This document shows, in pieces, positions 55,190 through 64,000 of a stretch of 64,000 bases of DNA. Below the pieces are notes generated by a model. That model did not search any database, was not told the DNA's origin, and saw nothing but the letters and a program-made list of their open reading frames with translations. Numbering within the stretch: position 1 is the first letter of the stretch; each line of letters starts with the position of its first letter. Made by a program: the position numbers and the translations under genes. The stretch is from Kingdonia uniflora (lineage: Eukaryota; Streptophyta; Magnoliopsida; Ranunculales; Circaeasteraceae), in NCBI GenBank assembly GCA_014058105.1, contig JACGCM010002890.1, positions 1,488,001 to 1,552,000 on the forward strand, written 5' to 3'.

Positions 55190-55350
55190 TAAATAACAAG
55201 TCTTTTAAGTACTCAATTTCAGGTACTTTACAAATAACAAGTCTTTCAAGTACTCAATATCATGTACCTTACAAATAACAAGTCTTTCAATTACTCAGTA
55301 TCAGGTACTTTACAGATAACAAGTTTTTCAAGTACTTTTACAGCTAAAAT
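55190..55350. repeat. 41-bp tandem repeat x about 4 in E4
   Basis: A(A/G)ATAACAAGT(C/T)TTT recurs at 55191, 55232, 55273 and 55314, exactly 41 bp apart, each followed by AAGTACTCA.T.TCA.GTAC or a variant. It lies between the first and second coding segments of the antisense gene, presumably in an intron. Confidence 0.9.
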
Positions 55351-55739
55351 GTCTTTCAGACACTCCGAAATGTTAAATCATTTATTTCGTTCTACTTTAG
55401 TGATCTTTCACCCTGATGCAAAGTAGACATTGGAAACAATGAGTATCCTCCCTCCCATAAGTTTTATCAAACTCCAGACGAACTTCAAAAGGAAACTATG
55501 AAAGAAGGAGACTCAGTGCTTGAACCAACTCTTCAAACTAAAGGTCTTCAGTTCTCAATCAAAGACAAGAAGCAGACTTCAATTCTCAGTCTTCCTCCTC
55601 TACTACCATCGTCGCCTCTCCTATAACCACCACCATCCCAAAACTGGTAGAGATGAAGAGGGCCCGACCTTAGAATCTATTTGAGCGCAAGACATCAACA
55701 CAACTGTCCTACATTTATGCCTATCCTTGCATCTGCCTC

Positions 55740-55995
55740 CCCACTTTTGTATTCCTCAAGAATGCAGAGACAACCTAGCATTGCTCGCCTATTAAAATAA
55801 TGTGGTAATACCTCCATCTACAGTAAAACTCCTCCTCAGCTTTAGCTACTTTATTTTCTGACATTCTTTGATATGTCAGAGGAATAGGAACAGGAATAGG
55901 ATTCTCAAAGGACTGATCCCTAAAATACTTCAATTTCAACCTCCGCATTTCAGAAGCAATTCTCTCTTCAGAACCATTCTACGGGTCTTCACCAT
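55740..55995 (-). pseudogene. E4 antisense gene, N-terminal exon
   Basis: ATG at 55995-55993 in a TTGAAGATGGTGAAGAC context, identical in form to E6 at 63746. It reads MVKTRRMVL, a one-base frameshift, then EERIASEMRRLKLKYFRDQS, PIPVPIPLTYQRMSENKVAK, AEEEFYCRWRYYHIILIGEQ. E6 differs at few positions and is unbroken. A stop follows GEQC. Confidence 0.78.
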
Positions 55996-56334
55996 CTTCA
56001 ACAATTTTAGAGAATATTGCAACAGAATAAATGTACTTTGCCATAAACCTCGGTACAGATACTATTTACATACCCTATATTTATTGTGCAGGAACGTTTT
56101 TGAAGCGTTATCATTCAATACAAATGAAACTCTTTAGACCCTAACCATCGCGTATATTAATAGTCCCATCAAATATTTAATGCACGCACATTCCCCCATA
56201 ACACGCGCAGTTTCCATGCAGTCAAACACCATCATTTCTTCAATCATTATTTAAATTTCCAACCCAAATACCCGTATACCAAAATATTCTTTCTCAACCA
56301 AAGTTACTCGTGACTTTGGTTATGAGGGGGTGAT

Positions 56335-56949
56335 TGTAGTGGCCTACCCCTCGACCTTACCTATATCGAGCTATCCCCAATTCAAACTACCTCCATGTCA
56401 GATCTACCCATTCTCCACATGATTTCTCTAGCGAACATTACTACCTACTCTACGAACTGATAAAAAATGTGGATCAAGCTCAAACAGAAAAACCTGAACA
56501 AGTCAAAGCTACCTGTCTTTCATGAGCTCAACAGTTAATTAGTTAACTGCCACTAACCATATTGTTCGGCGAACGTGCTTCAGTACGATGAAGAACAGCA
56601 AAGAAGGCCTATATAAAGAAGAAGTTCCAGAAGAGACGAGGGCGAGAAAATTATACGAGAAATCACCAAGAAAACTGTATTTTCTGGATTCTCAATACTT
56701 TAAACTTCTTATTCGCAAGATCAAGCATTTCTAAGTTAAGAGATCACTTGTAATAAGATATCAGCCTTAATCAATAAACATCACTATTGTAAAAATCCTC
56801 AACCCGAGGTCATGGCTTTTTATCTATTCATAGGTTTTCCATGCTAAATACATATATTATTTCTCACTCTCTATTAGATTTTATCACAGGTATATTGGTG
56901 TAAGAGCTAGTTCCAAGCCACTTCAAGCTTACAGAATTAGGCCATTATA
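56335..56949 (+). repeat. E4 3' LTR
   Basis: 615 bp, TGTAGTGGCC...GGCCATTATA, TATA box TATATAAA at 56610-56617. Followed by the target copy TTACC (56950-56954). About 50 bp around 56835-56885 is absent from the 5' LTR. Confidence 0.94.
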
Positions 56950-56954
56950 TTACC

Positions 56955-57566
56955 GACTAAGCAAGAATCAGCGAATGGCCCATAAAATTATGGCTGATCC
57001 AGAGACTCAACAAGGGCAAGCCATCTACTTCACAAATAACAATATGAGATTGGTATCTTACCTTCATGATGATACTTCAGTTATTAGTTTCATGGTCTGA
57101 TGAGTCCTGGTCAAACGCATTTTGCTCGACTCCTAAAGTGGAGCAAATATCCTCTATTATGATTGCCTTAAGAACATGAATATGCAATATTGCATGACAC
57201 CTACCAAGACAGAGATATCAGGCTTCAACAAATCAACCGAGCGAGTCATAGGGGAAATCCTCACTCAGGTATAGGCCGGACCTATTGTAATATTAACAAC
57301 ATTCGTCATCTTCAATAGCTCCTCGTTCCATTGCAACAGCATCCTCGTACGGGAATGGATCCATGCAATGAAGGCAATACCATATTCCTATCATTAGGAA
57401 ATTAGATTCCCAACGAAGTTTGGCAAGTACTATATATGGGGTTGCCAAGTCGTCGCTCGTTTTTTTTATGCCAACTCTTTAAAAAGCTTTGTAGCCCTTG
57501 AGAAGTTCAGAAAAAAGGGGGAAAAGAGCAAAGATAGGGGAATAACAACGATTAGGGAACGACCCC
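56955..57566 (+). pseudogene. E5 protease region
   Basis: E5 coding resumes after E4. AIYFTNNNMRLVSYLHDDT, RILLDS, stop, SGANILYYDCLKNMNMQYC (57115-57190) is the protease active-site region with the D-T-G altered to D-S-stop-S. ISGFNKSTERVIGEILTQV, FHCNSILVREWIHAMKAIP and RFPTKFGKYYI follow. The motif order is that of a Tat protease. It then runs into a Lys-rich linker to RT. Confidence 0.8.
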
Positions 57567-58449
57567 ATGGTGGTGGACTCGTCCCCCATTCCCGTCAACC
57601 CAAGCAACATGGAAATTGATAAACAACCACCCCCTAGCCAAAGCGATGTAATTATAAACATGTTTAGCAGAGAATGGACACCGCCTCTCATAGAGGAGAT
57701 CGATAAGATTTACTTTGGCAGCCCTACGAGAACTACCTATATTGGTTTATTATTGACAAGAAAAGAATGCTCGGACCTTATCACCCTCCTCCAGCGGTAC
57801 AAGGACGTCTTTGCCAGGTTGTTCGATAAAATGCCGGGCATCGATCCTGGTGTTGCATGTCAACGCTTACACGTGATGGGTGGAAAATGTGGTAGCAGAC
57901 CCTAAGAAGAATAGTAAAACACGAGTCTATATCAATTTTACTGATCTCAACCGTAACTATCCAAAGGATAGCTTCCCTATGCCCCTCATCACAAGACTAG
58001 TTGATTCCACAACTAGTCATGAGCGACTATTTTTTATGGATGGTTACTCAGGATACAACCAAATACCTCTAGCTATTGAGGACCAAGAGTGTACGTCCTT
58101 CATCATAGAATAGAGCTTGCATTGCTATACCGTGATGCCCTTCGGCCTAAAAAAGATAGGGTCCACGTATCAACGACTAGCCACGATAATGTTTGATGAA
58201 TAGTTTGGTAAAATAGCAGAAGTCTACATTGACGACATGGTCGTTAAAAGAAAGATACATGTCGACCGCCTGACTGACCTCGAGATCATATTTACCAAGC
58301 TCAGACACTACTGAATGCGATTAAACCTAGAGAAGTGTAGCTTTGGCGTATCAAAGGGGAAATTACTGAGTCACTTGGTTACCCAACGAAGCATAGATGC
58401 CGACCCCAAAAAATCTTGGCATTAGCATATATGCCATCCCCAAAAATTA
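57567..58449 (+). pseudogene. E5 reverse transcriptase, truncated
   Basis: 57567-57905 is open (112 codons): TYIGLLLTRKECSDLITLLQ, YKDVFARLFDKMPGIDPGVA (RT N-terminus). After a frameshift: RVYINFTDLNRNYPKDSFPM, LFFMDGYSGYNQIPL, MPFGLKKIGSTYQR, VYIDDMVVKRK (58227-58259), RLNLEKCSFGVSKGK, and ADPKKxLALAYMPSPKNYV at 58400-58450. The coding sequence then changes abruptly into the 72-bp repeat, so thumb, RNase H and all downstream domains are gone. Confidence 0.88.
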
Positions 58450-59225
58450 CGTGAGTCATATTTTGACGTGAGTTACTTTTGTAATAAAAATGACCCCATA
58501 GACTGGGGACACCCTTAAAGTAGACCGCCCTCCCATTACCTAAGTTATTTTTTGAAGATAAAACAACCCTCATGCTAGGCGCGTTCTTGAAGTAGAGCAC
58601 CCCACCAATACGTGAGTTATTTTTTGAAGTAAAAATAACCCCCATGCTTAGCGCGCTCATGTAGTAGAGCACCCCTCCCCCCAATACATGAGTCATTTTT
58701 TGAAGTAAAAATGGCCCCCCAGACTGGGGGAATTCTTGAAGTAGACCGCCCACCTAGTACGTGAGTCATTTTTTGACAAAAAAATAACCCCCATGCTGGA
58801 GGCATTCTTGAAGAAGACCGCCCTCCCGATACCTGAGTCATTTTTTGACATAAAAATGATCACCATGCTGGGCACGTTCTTGAAATAGACCGCCCTCCTG
58901 ATACCTGAGTCATTTTTTGATGAAAAAACAACCCCTAGGCTGGGAGCGTTATTGAACTAGACCGCCCTCCCAATACATGAGTTATTTTTTTAAAATAAAA
59001 GCGACCCTCATGCTGGGCGCGCTCTTGAAGTAGACCACCCTCCTAATAGATGAGTTGTTTTTTGACTTAAAAATGACCCCCATGCTGGGTGCGATCTTGT
59101 AGTAGACCGCCCTCCCAATACATAAGTCATTTTTTGACCTAAAAATGATACTCATACTGGGCGTTCCAGAAGTACATCGTACTGCACATTACGTGAGCCA
59201 TTTCATTTTGAAGTACAAACGGCAC
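58450..59225. repeat. 72-bp minisatellite x about 10.5
   Basis: The GAGT(C/T)ATTTTTTGA core recurs at 58468, 58542, 58614, 58690, 58763, 58835, 58907, 58979, 59052, 59124 and 59195, spacing 71-76. Each unit also has ACCCCCATGCTGGG.GCG.TCTTGAAGTAGACCGCCCTCCC or a variant. Minus-strand frames across it are repeat artefacts, not genes. Confidence 0.95.
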
Positions 59226-60051
59226 AGCATCTAAATGACTATAGTATTTTATGAGAACAACAAGTTGGTAGAAACTTTACCCACCCATTTCTAAATTTTT
59301 GGTCATAGTAACGACCACATGGGATAGTCCAATGATGGTGCCACCCCCGACCCAAGACATACAGACTGAAGTGCTTAGAAAGAAATTTTTTTATTTTAAG
59401 AAAAAGATGATTACAACAGATAACTAAACATAAAAATACATTGATGGCAATCACGAATAGTAAGGGCATGGCCTCTCCCATCCACAATAACCTAGACCCT
59501 CCAACCCGGACTCTCTCAAGTCATCCAGTACTATAACCCTTAGGACAACCACATAGCCCGAAAAGGTCTTCACTTGATCACGATGGATCAGCTACCATAA
59601 CCAGCGCTTCTGGTGTACCTTCCATTCCCCTTCATAAAGATCAGATGGGTTAACGTAAGCACGTACCAGTGGTTTCCCAGCCAGGCCACGATGGCCAAAG
59701 TATGTAAGAGTGTAGAAATGCATCCAAACAGATATGCAAGCTTCAAATCAAGATTCCAACAGGGTCTATATTGTATGACCAAACTTATAAGAGGACAGAG
59801 CTTAAGAGTATAAAATGAGCCTCAGGTGAAAGCCAGCTTCCCTTATATAGTCTACATGGGTATTAAACCTAGCATTTATGGTGTTGACTACCAATACCAT
59901 TTAATACACATAGGAAAAACTAACAACCCCTATTATTAATTACCGCGCCCAATAAAGATACTTTTTAATTTCTTTCAAGGCAGCCACTTGTACGCTCCTA
60001 CAGTACTTTTTGGGAACTCCCAATGTAACATAAATATCATCAATATAGTTT
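59226..60051. other. No gene recognised between two minisatellites
   Basis: I see no conserved domain on either strand. It may be E5 3' untranslated sequence by position. Confidence 0.4.
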
Positions 60052-60410
60052 GTCCTTATGACCAAGTTTCCTAGTCCACGAGGATTAGCCAAAAAAATTT
60101 GTGGGAGTTTCACAAACCTAAGTCTAAGGTATCGATCATCCTTACGACCAAGGTACCTAGCTCAGCAAGGGCTAGCCAAAAGATTTTGTGGGAGTTTCAA
60201 AAAACCTAAGTCTAAGATGTCGGTCATCCTTACAGCCAAGGAACCAAGACCAATGAAGACTAGTTAACTTTTTGGGGGAGTTTCACAAACTGAAATCTAA
60301 GATATAGGTCGTCCTTACGACAAAGGTAGGACTAGCCAAATTTGTTTGTGGGAGTTTCACAAACTGAAGTCTAAGATATGGGTCATCCTTACAACCAAGG
60401 TACCTACTCC
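60052..60410. repeat. Tandem repeat, 77-89 bp x about 4.5
   Basis: Units start TCCTTA(C/T)(G/A).CCAAG at 60052, 60139, 60228, 60311 and 60388 and share GTGGGAGTTTCACAAAC and AAGTCTAAG(G/A)TAT. Unit length varies with small indels. No resemblance to the 72-bp array. Confidence 0.9.
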
Positions 60411-61090
60411 TCCACTCCAGTCTCACCTACGGCGTGGCCCCCAGTTCTTGATCAGTTTCCTTCAAATAGTGAACTTGAGCATCAACTTCTTAATTCTGGA
60501 AAGAAGAAAGGCCCGTATCTCCGGCAGAAGAACTTATCGAGGATAATGTGTTTGCTTTACATGATTACCCACCATAACATTCTTTTCCAAATATTTTTTT
60601 AGTATATAATCTCAGTATATAAACATGCTGAGATGGAGACTCCAAAATCCAACCTGAAACCTAGCAACCCCAATTGATTAACGATGAACATGGATGAATA
60701 AACATTGAATCTATTATAGTTAATATTTAGCAATGGAATTAAATCACTTGAAATAAATATCGAGCAAGGGTTAGAGATATACACACCAAACTAGCATGAA
60801 GGAACAAAGATGTTCCACGGACCAATTTTAGAGATAGAGGAGGCAGCAAGGGTAACTTAAAGCTCTACAATACCAACAATCGATTAACACAAAAATCAAT
60901 TATGCAAATCAGGTTAAGGGAACTTCAATGCCAACCCTAGTAGAATTATTGAGGAAATTGCACCACCGGTGCCAAGGGAGGAGAGAAGCAATACTTATTT
61001 AAGAGTAGTTTATCCATGGGGTTTCCTTACAAAAGCATCGTCAAACACCAACTCAAATAGGGAGGAAAGCCTAGACAAAGAGAGGGCAAC
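60411..61090. other. No gene recognised
   Basis: AT-rich; no LTR end, target duplication or domain was found that would close E5 or open the following LINE. Confidence 0.4.
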
Positions 61091-62110
61091 CGCAACATTA
61101 CCCAACCTAGGGTCAATCGTATAAGAACGCAATGAAAATTTGGCTAGAATTAACCTACTTCAGAAGGGAGTACTACCAACAGCAGCAACTCAAACATTTG
61201 TAAACAAGGTGAGGGATAAGAGAAACCAAACGATGGATACAAGAGAGCTGCTAACGGTGAACAAGATAGGAAACATACCAGTAATTACCATCCCAACTGT
61301 CAAACTAGAATTAGGCATATCACATTACCAATTCAGTTTAATTGGCAGGTTAGACATCCAGAAGATCAAATTCCTAACAGTTTAGGAATTGGCTTACAAG
61401 CACTTGAAAACAAAAGGACCTTGAAAGCTAATACTAATCGGTAAAGGTTTTTTCATTAGCAAATTGGTGATCGAGGGGGATAAAATTTGGACATGGGTAG
61501 AGGCCCTTGGATGGTTGACAAAATGTCGATAAGAATTATGTCGTGGAGTCTGCTCTTATCAGTGGATAGCTACAGCAACTCTAATGCACTCATACGGTGC
61601 AAATTTCTAGGTCTACCTATCAAGATGTAGAGCCCCAGAATTATTCTCTCTCTGGGAAAAAGGCTAGGAACATCTATCCAGCTAGATCAATCGATAATGA
61701 ACCAAGACTATGGATATTATGCCAATGCCCTCATAGACATTTATTTGTCTAAAATAATCCCCGACCACATTCTCCTCCATATAGAAGGGCGCATAGTGAA
61801 ATAGGAGATACTACTACATAAAATCTCTAAATACTACAAACATTACAACAATGTGGGGCATATTATTGCATAATGCAAGATAGTGCAAAGGGCATGCAGA
61901 CAGAAAGAATTGGAACCGACCAAGGATACTACGAAGAGATCAAGAGAAGGGGCGCAAAATATAAAAAAAAAACAAGTCCATTCACATTCAGGAAGGTGCA
62001 ACGAAAAGCAAGGACAATAAGGAAAAAGCCCAAAACCACCCAGCAAACATACATATTTTCTAGAAACCTCCACTTCTTTTTCCAGTAGTATATCCCTGAT
62101 CATCTACTTC
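61091..62110 (+). pseudogene. LINE ORF1 (DUF4283-like plus zinc knuckle)
   Basis: Plus strand: ARINLLQKGVLPTAATQTF, FSLIGRLDIQKIKFLTVQ-like (stop in place of one residue), ELAYKHLKTKGP, LILIGKGFFISKLVIEGDKI, then in a shifted frame KFLGLPIKM, stop, SPRIILSLGKRLGTSIQLDQ, DYGYYANALIDIYLSKIIPD, YYKHYNNVGHIIAxCKIV. The last is a decayed C-C-H-C zinc knuckle. This is the layout of plant L1 ORF1, an RNA-binding protein that accompanies the LINE transcript. Lys-rich tail to 62090. Confidence 0.85.
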
Positions 62111-62596
62111 CCAGGTATGAAAAAACCAATTATGCACATCGAGCAAGTAGAGATAATCGAAAATGAAGAAGAATGGTTTGTAACAAAGGGGAGAACAACG
62201 AAAAATTACAAACCACAAAAAGAGGCAGATATCACCAGGAGTAACACATTCAATGCTCTAGTAGGAGACATATTGGAATAGCTGAAAGACAATAGCAATG
62301 AAAGGGCTATCTTAAGTCATCATACAGACGTAGAAAGCAAGGCTAACATGTAACCAGATAATGCAAAATTCTCTAGAGGGGCATAACATAGCAAAAATAA
62401 GGGAGGACCAGGGGGAAACACAGTCAAAAAGAGGCAGATTTTGACAGAATCAGACAACTGCTTAACCTGGTAAGCTGGGCAGATGAAATAGTAGAAGAAG
62501 ATCAAAATATGGCAAAGAAGCGAGGGCCTAATCAGGTCTATAAAGGAGGAAGGATATACACACTTGACCCTCGGGTTAACAGATCCAAATTAGACA

Positions 62597-62790
62597 ATGA
62601 GAATGATCTTCTGGAATACAAGCGGAGTAGGTAATTACAAAACTCCCACATACATGAAAACAAAGGTGGTAGAAATACAACCGGACATTATGTACATAGT
62701 AAAACTGAAGATTTGCATTAAGAAATTTGTTTCGCGAGGAAAATAATAACAATTGAAGCAGGGGTGAATAAATGGAACATATGGGTAATG
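62597..62790 (+). pseudogene. LINE ORF2, start of endonuclease
   Basis: MRMIFWNTSGVGNYKTPTYM and KVVEIQPDIMYIVKLK correspond to the first strands of the APE-type endonuclease (the FWN.(R/S)G(V/L)G motif). The catalytic Glu expected after PDI.....(E)P is not seen. Two stops follow KKFVSRGK. The remaining ORF2 is missing because E6 begins at about 62797. Same strand and spacing as ORF1, so this is one LINE. Confidence 0.8.
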
Positions 62791-62796
62791 GAAAAA

Positions 62797-62923
62797 TTTT
62801 AGCGTGGAAACCTCTGAATAGGTAAAAAACTACCCCAATGAACCTGCGGTAATATTCTAATGGAATGCAAGAAATAACACAAAAGATTTTAGCGTGGAAA
62901 CCTCTGAATAGGTAAAAAACTAC
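62797..62923. repeat. 37-bp direct duplication at the E6 LTR end
   Basis: ATTTTAGCGTGGAAACCTC and the following 18 bases occur identically at 62797-62833 and 62887-62923, 90 bp apart. Confidence 0.95.
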
Positions 62924-63407
62924 GACTTCAAGTGGAGGATTTTTGTAAAAGTATCTTTATTGTTAGAGGCTGATATCTTATTATGAGTGATCTCTAGATT
63001 TCGAAATGCTTGAACCTTATAACTAAGAAATTTGAATGTTTTTTGAGAATCTAGAACAAATAGTTTTCTTGGTAATTTCTTGTGTAATTTTCTGGTCCTT
63101 GTCTCTTCTGGAACTTCTTCTTTATATAGGCCTTCTTCGAAGTTCTTCATCGTGCAAGAGCACGTTCTCCAGACAATATGGTTATTGGCGGTTGACTGAG
63201 TAACTAACAAGTTCATGAGAGACAGGTGTCTTTGACTGGTTAAGGCTTTTCAGTTTGAAGTTCGACCCACGTTCATCACCAGTTCGTGGAGTTGGTTGAA
63301 ATATTAACTGGAGAGAAGTTATGCTAAAAATGCGCGAGTCTAAGATGGAGATAATTCGAACTGGCGAGAGCTCGATTTTAGGTGAGATCGAGGGATAGGT
63401 CCCTATA
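62797..63407 (-). repeat. E6 3' LTR, with altered terminus
   Basis: On minus it runs from TATAGGGACCTATCCCTCGA (63407). It contains the TATA box TATATAAA (minus, 63128-63121), AGAAGTTCCAGAAGAGACAAGG, TAATAAGATATCAGCCTC and AGTCGTAGTTTTTTACC, closely matching E4. A purine tract (GCGAGGGGGAAAT on minus) precedes it. The end homologous to the last 50 bp of the E4 LTR is replaced by a repeated segment. The rest of E6 lies beyond the window. Confidence 0.88.
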
Positions 63408-63745
63408 ATTTCCCCCTCGCAACTGAAGTCACGAGTGGCTTTGGTTGAGAAAAGACCTATGGGTAATTGGTATTCGGATCAAAGTTCTTGATAATTGAAA
63501 TGAAGTAATGATGGCTTTAACTGTATGGAAGTTGTGCGGGTTATGGGGAAATGACGTGTATTAAATGAGGATGTGGATGCTGATGTATGTAACGGTTATG
63601 ATTTAAAGTATTGCATCTGCAATGAATGATGATGTTTGGAAAAACATACCTGCACAATAAATGTAGGGTTATATAAATAATACCTGTTCCGAGTTTTGAA
63701 GCAAAGTGCGCTTATAATTTGTTAAATTCTCTGAAAGATTTGAAG
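63408..63745 (+). other. Leader of the E6 antisense gene
   Basis: Between the LTR/PPT and the ATG at 63746. It resembles the corresponding 56000-56330 region of E4 read on minus (GACTTTGGTTGAGAAA, AAACATACCTGCACAATAAA-like, TATAAATA.TA.CTG). The antisense promoter would be expected here or in the LTR. A TTATATAAATAA box lies near 63668-63680. Confidence 0.45.
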
Positions 63746-64000
63746 ATGGTGAAGACTCGGAGGATTGTCCTTGAAGAAAGGATTGCTTCTGAAATACAGA
63801 GGTTAAAGTTGAAGTACTTTGGCGACCAATCCCTGGAGATGTCGATACCCATTCCTGTTCGTTTGATTTATCAAGGTATGTCGGAAGACAAAGCGGTTAA
63901 AGCTGAGGAGGAATTTTACTGTAGGTGGTGGTTTTATGTCGTCATCTTGACAGGCGAGGAACGTTGGGCTTGTCTTCGAACTCTTGCGGAGGACAAGGAT
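63746..64000 (+). CDS. E6 antisense gene, N-terminal exon (intact, runs off the window)
   Basis: 85 codons without a break: MVKTRRIVLEERIASEIQRL, KLKYFGDQSLEMSIPIPVRL, IYQGMSEDKAVKAEEEFYCR, WWFYVVILTGEERWACLRTL, AEDKD. It is the best preserved copy of the N-terminal domain in the window. The start is supported by the E4 copy (ATG at 55995, same context) and a TATA-like box about 70 bp upstream. The LKLKYFGD and RWWFY positions align with LKLKFFGD and YAYWW(R) in the E2/E3 subfamily. Partner and function unknown. Confidence 0.75.
   Translation, partial: MVKTRRIVLEERIASEIQRLKLKYFGDQSLEMSIPIPVRLIYQGMSEDKAVKAEEEFYCRWWFYVVILTGEERWACLRTLAEDKD

Larger units (their letters stand above)
44325..56949 (+). 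mobile_element. E4: Tat-type LTR retrotransposon nested in E5
   Basis: Both LTRs (44325-44894; 56335-56949) and a 5-bp target duplication TTACC at 44320-44324 and 56950-56954 define the element exactly, 12,625 bp. Order: PBS, gag, protease, end of RNase H, aRNH, integrase, 160-bp repeats, antisense gene on minus, PPT (GAGGGGGTGAT), 3' LTR. RT and most of RNase H are deleted, so it could move only with help from another element. Confidence 0.95.
41820..60410 (+). mobile_element. E5: Tat-type LTR element, split by E4, no 3' LTR found
   Basis: Parts in order: 5' LTR 41820-42325, gag 42378-44319, [E4 44325-56949], protease 56955-57566, RT 57567-58449, then two minisatellites. The zinc-finger gag motif, protease and YIDDM RT are of Tat type. 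RNase H, aRNH, integrase, antisense gene and 3' LTR were not seen. The right border is arbitrary at the end of the second minisatellite. It begins inside a LINE. Confidence 0.8.

Noticed and set aside
58379..58875. Overlapping minus-strand frames with repeated FKNxPSxGG-like words
   Set aside because: They lie in the 72-bp minisatellite and reflect its period.
58450..60410. Possible CRISPR array
   Set aside because: Direct repeats are adjacent tandem units without unique spacers, and the context is a plant retrotransposon.

Overview
The window is plant nuclear DNA (an angiosperm, probably a dicot; species not determinable from sequence alone) made almost entirely of decayed, nested retrotransposons. 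I see no host protein-coding gene, tRNA, rRNA or CRISPR array. The plant assignment rests on Ty3/gypsy elements with the two-RNase-H (RNase H plus aRNH) architecture of the Tat lineage, on L1-type LINE ORF1 remnants of the plant DUF4283/zinc-knuckle kind, and on TGTAG...TA(C/T)A LTRs followed by primer-binding sites of the TGGCGCCGTCTGTG type. Element names E0-E6, A and B are mine.

Layout. (1) 1-3290: 3' part of a Ty3/gypsy element E0 (RT, RNase H, integrase, PPT, 3' LTR), plus strand. (2) 3291-7330: fragment of Tat-type E1 (aRNH end and integrase on plus, antisense gene on minus). (3) 7621-31623: E3, a minus-strand Tat element with both LTRs (3' LTR 7621-8326, 5' LTR 30885-31623). It contains a complete plus-strand relative, E2 (10317-22531), inserted in its antisense gene, and a solo LTR (27466-28380) inserted between its RT and RNase H. 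(4) 31624-32901: unassigned AT-rich DNA. (5) 32902-39876: two 3' ends of related elements (A minus, B plus) joined tail-inward as a large inverted repeat. (6) 39877-41819: LINE reverse transcriptase remnant. (7) 41820 to about 60410: E5, a Tat element starting inside that LINE, itself split by E4 (44325-56949, target duplication TTACC). E5 ends in two different minisatellites. (8) 61091-62790: a second LINE (ORF1 plus start of the endonuclease), interrupted by the 3' LTR of E6 (62797-63407), whose antisense gene opens at 63746 and runs off the window.

How the parts relate. Each Tat element has the order 5' LTR - PBS - gag - protease - RT - RNase H - aRNH - integrase - tandem-repeat spacer - antisense gene - PPT - 3' LTR, with pieces lost in each copy. 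Different parts are broken in different copies: E4 has no RT, E3 has no protease active site, E2 lacks the N-terminal part of RT, and each integrase has lost a different catalytic residue. None looks autonomous now.

The most interesting signal is the gene on the strand opposite gag-pol, between integrase and the 3' LTR. At least seven copies are present (E1, E2, E3, E4, A, B, E6), in two diverged subfamilies. They share an N-terminal LKLK(F/Y)FGD-type domain, a central domain, coiled coils, and in E2/E3 a GT-AG intron of about 75 nt at the same codon. Antisense extra ORFs are known in Tat-lineage elements, but a spliced, multi-domain antisense gene kept this consistently deserves direct study.
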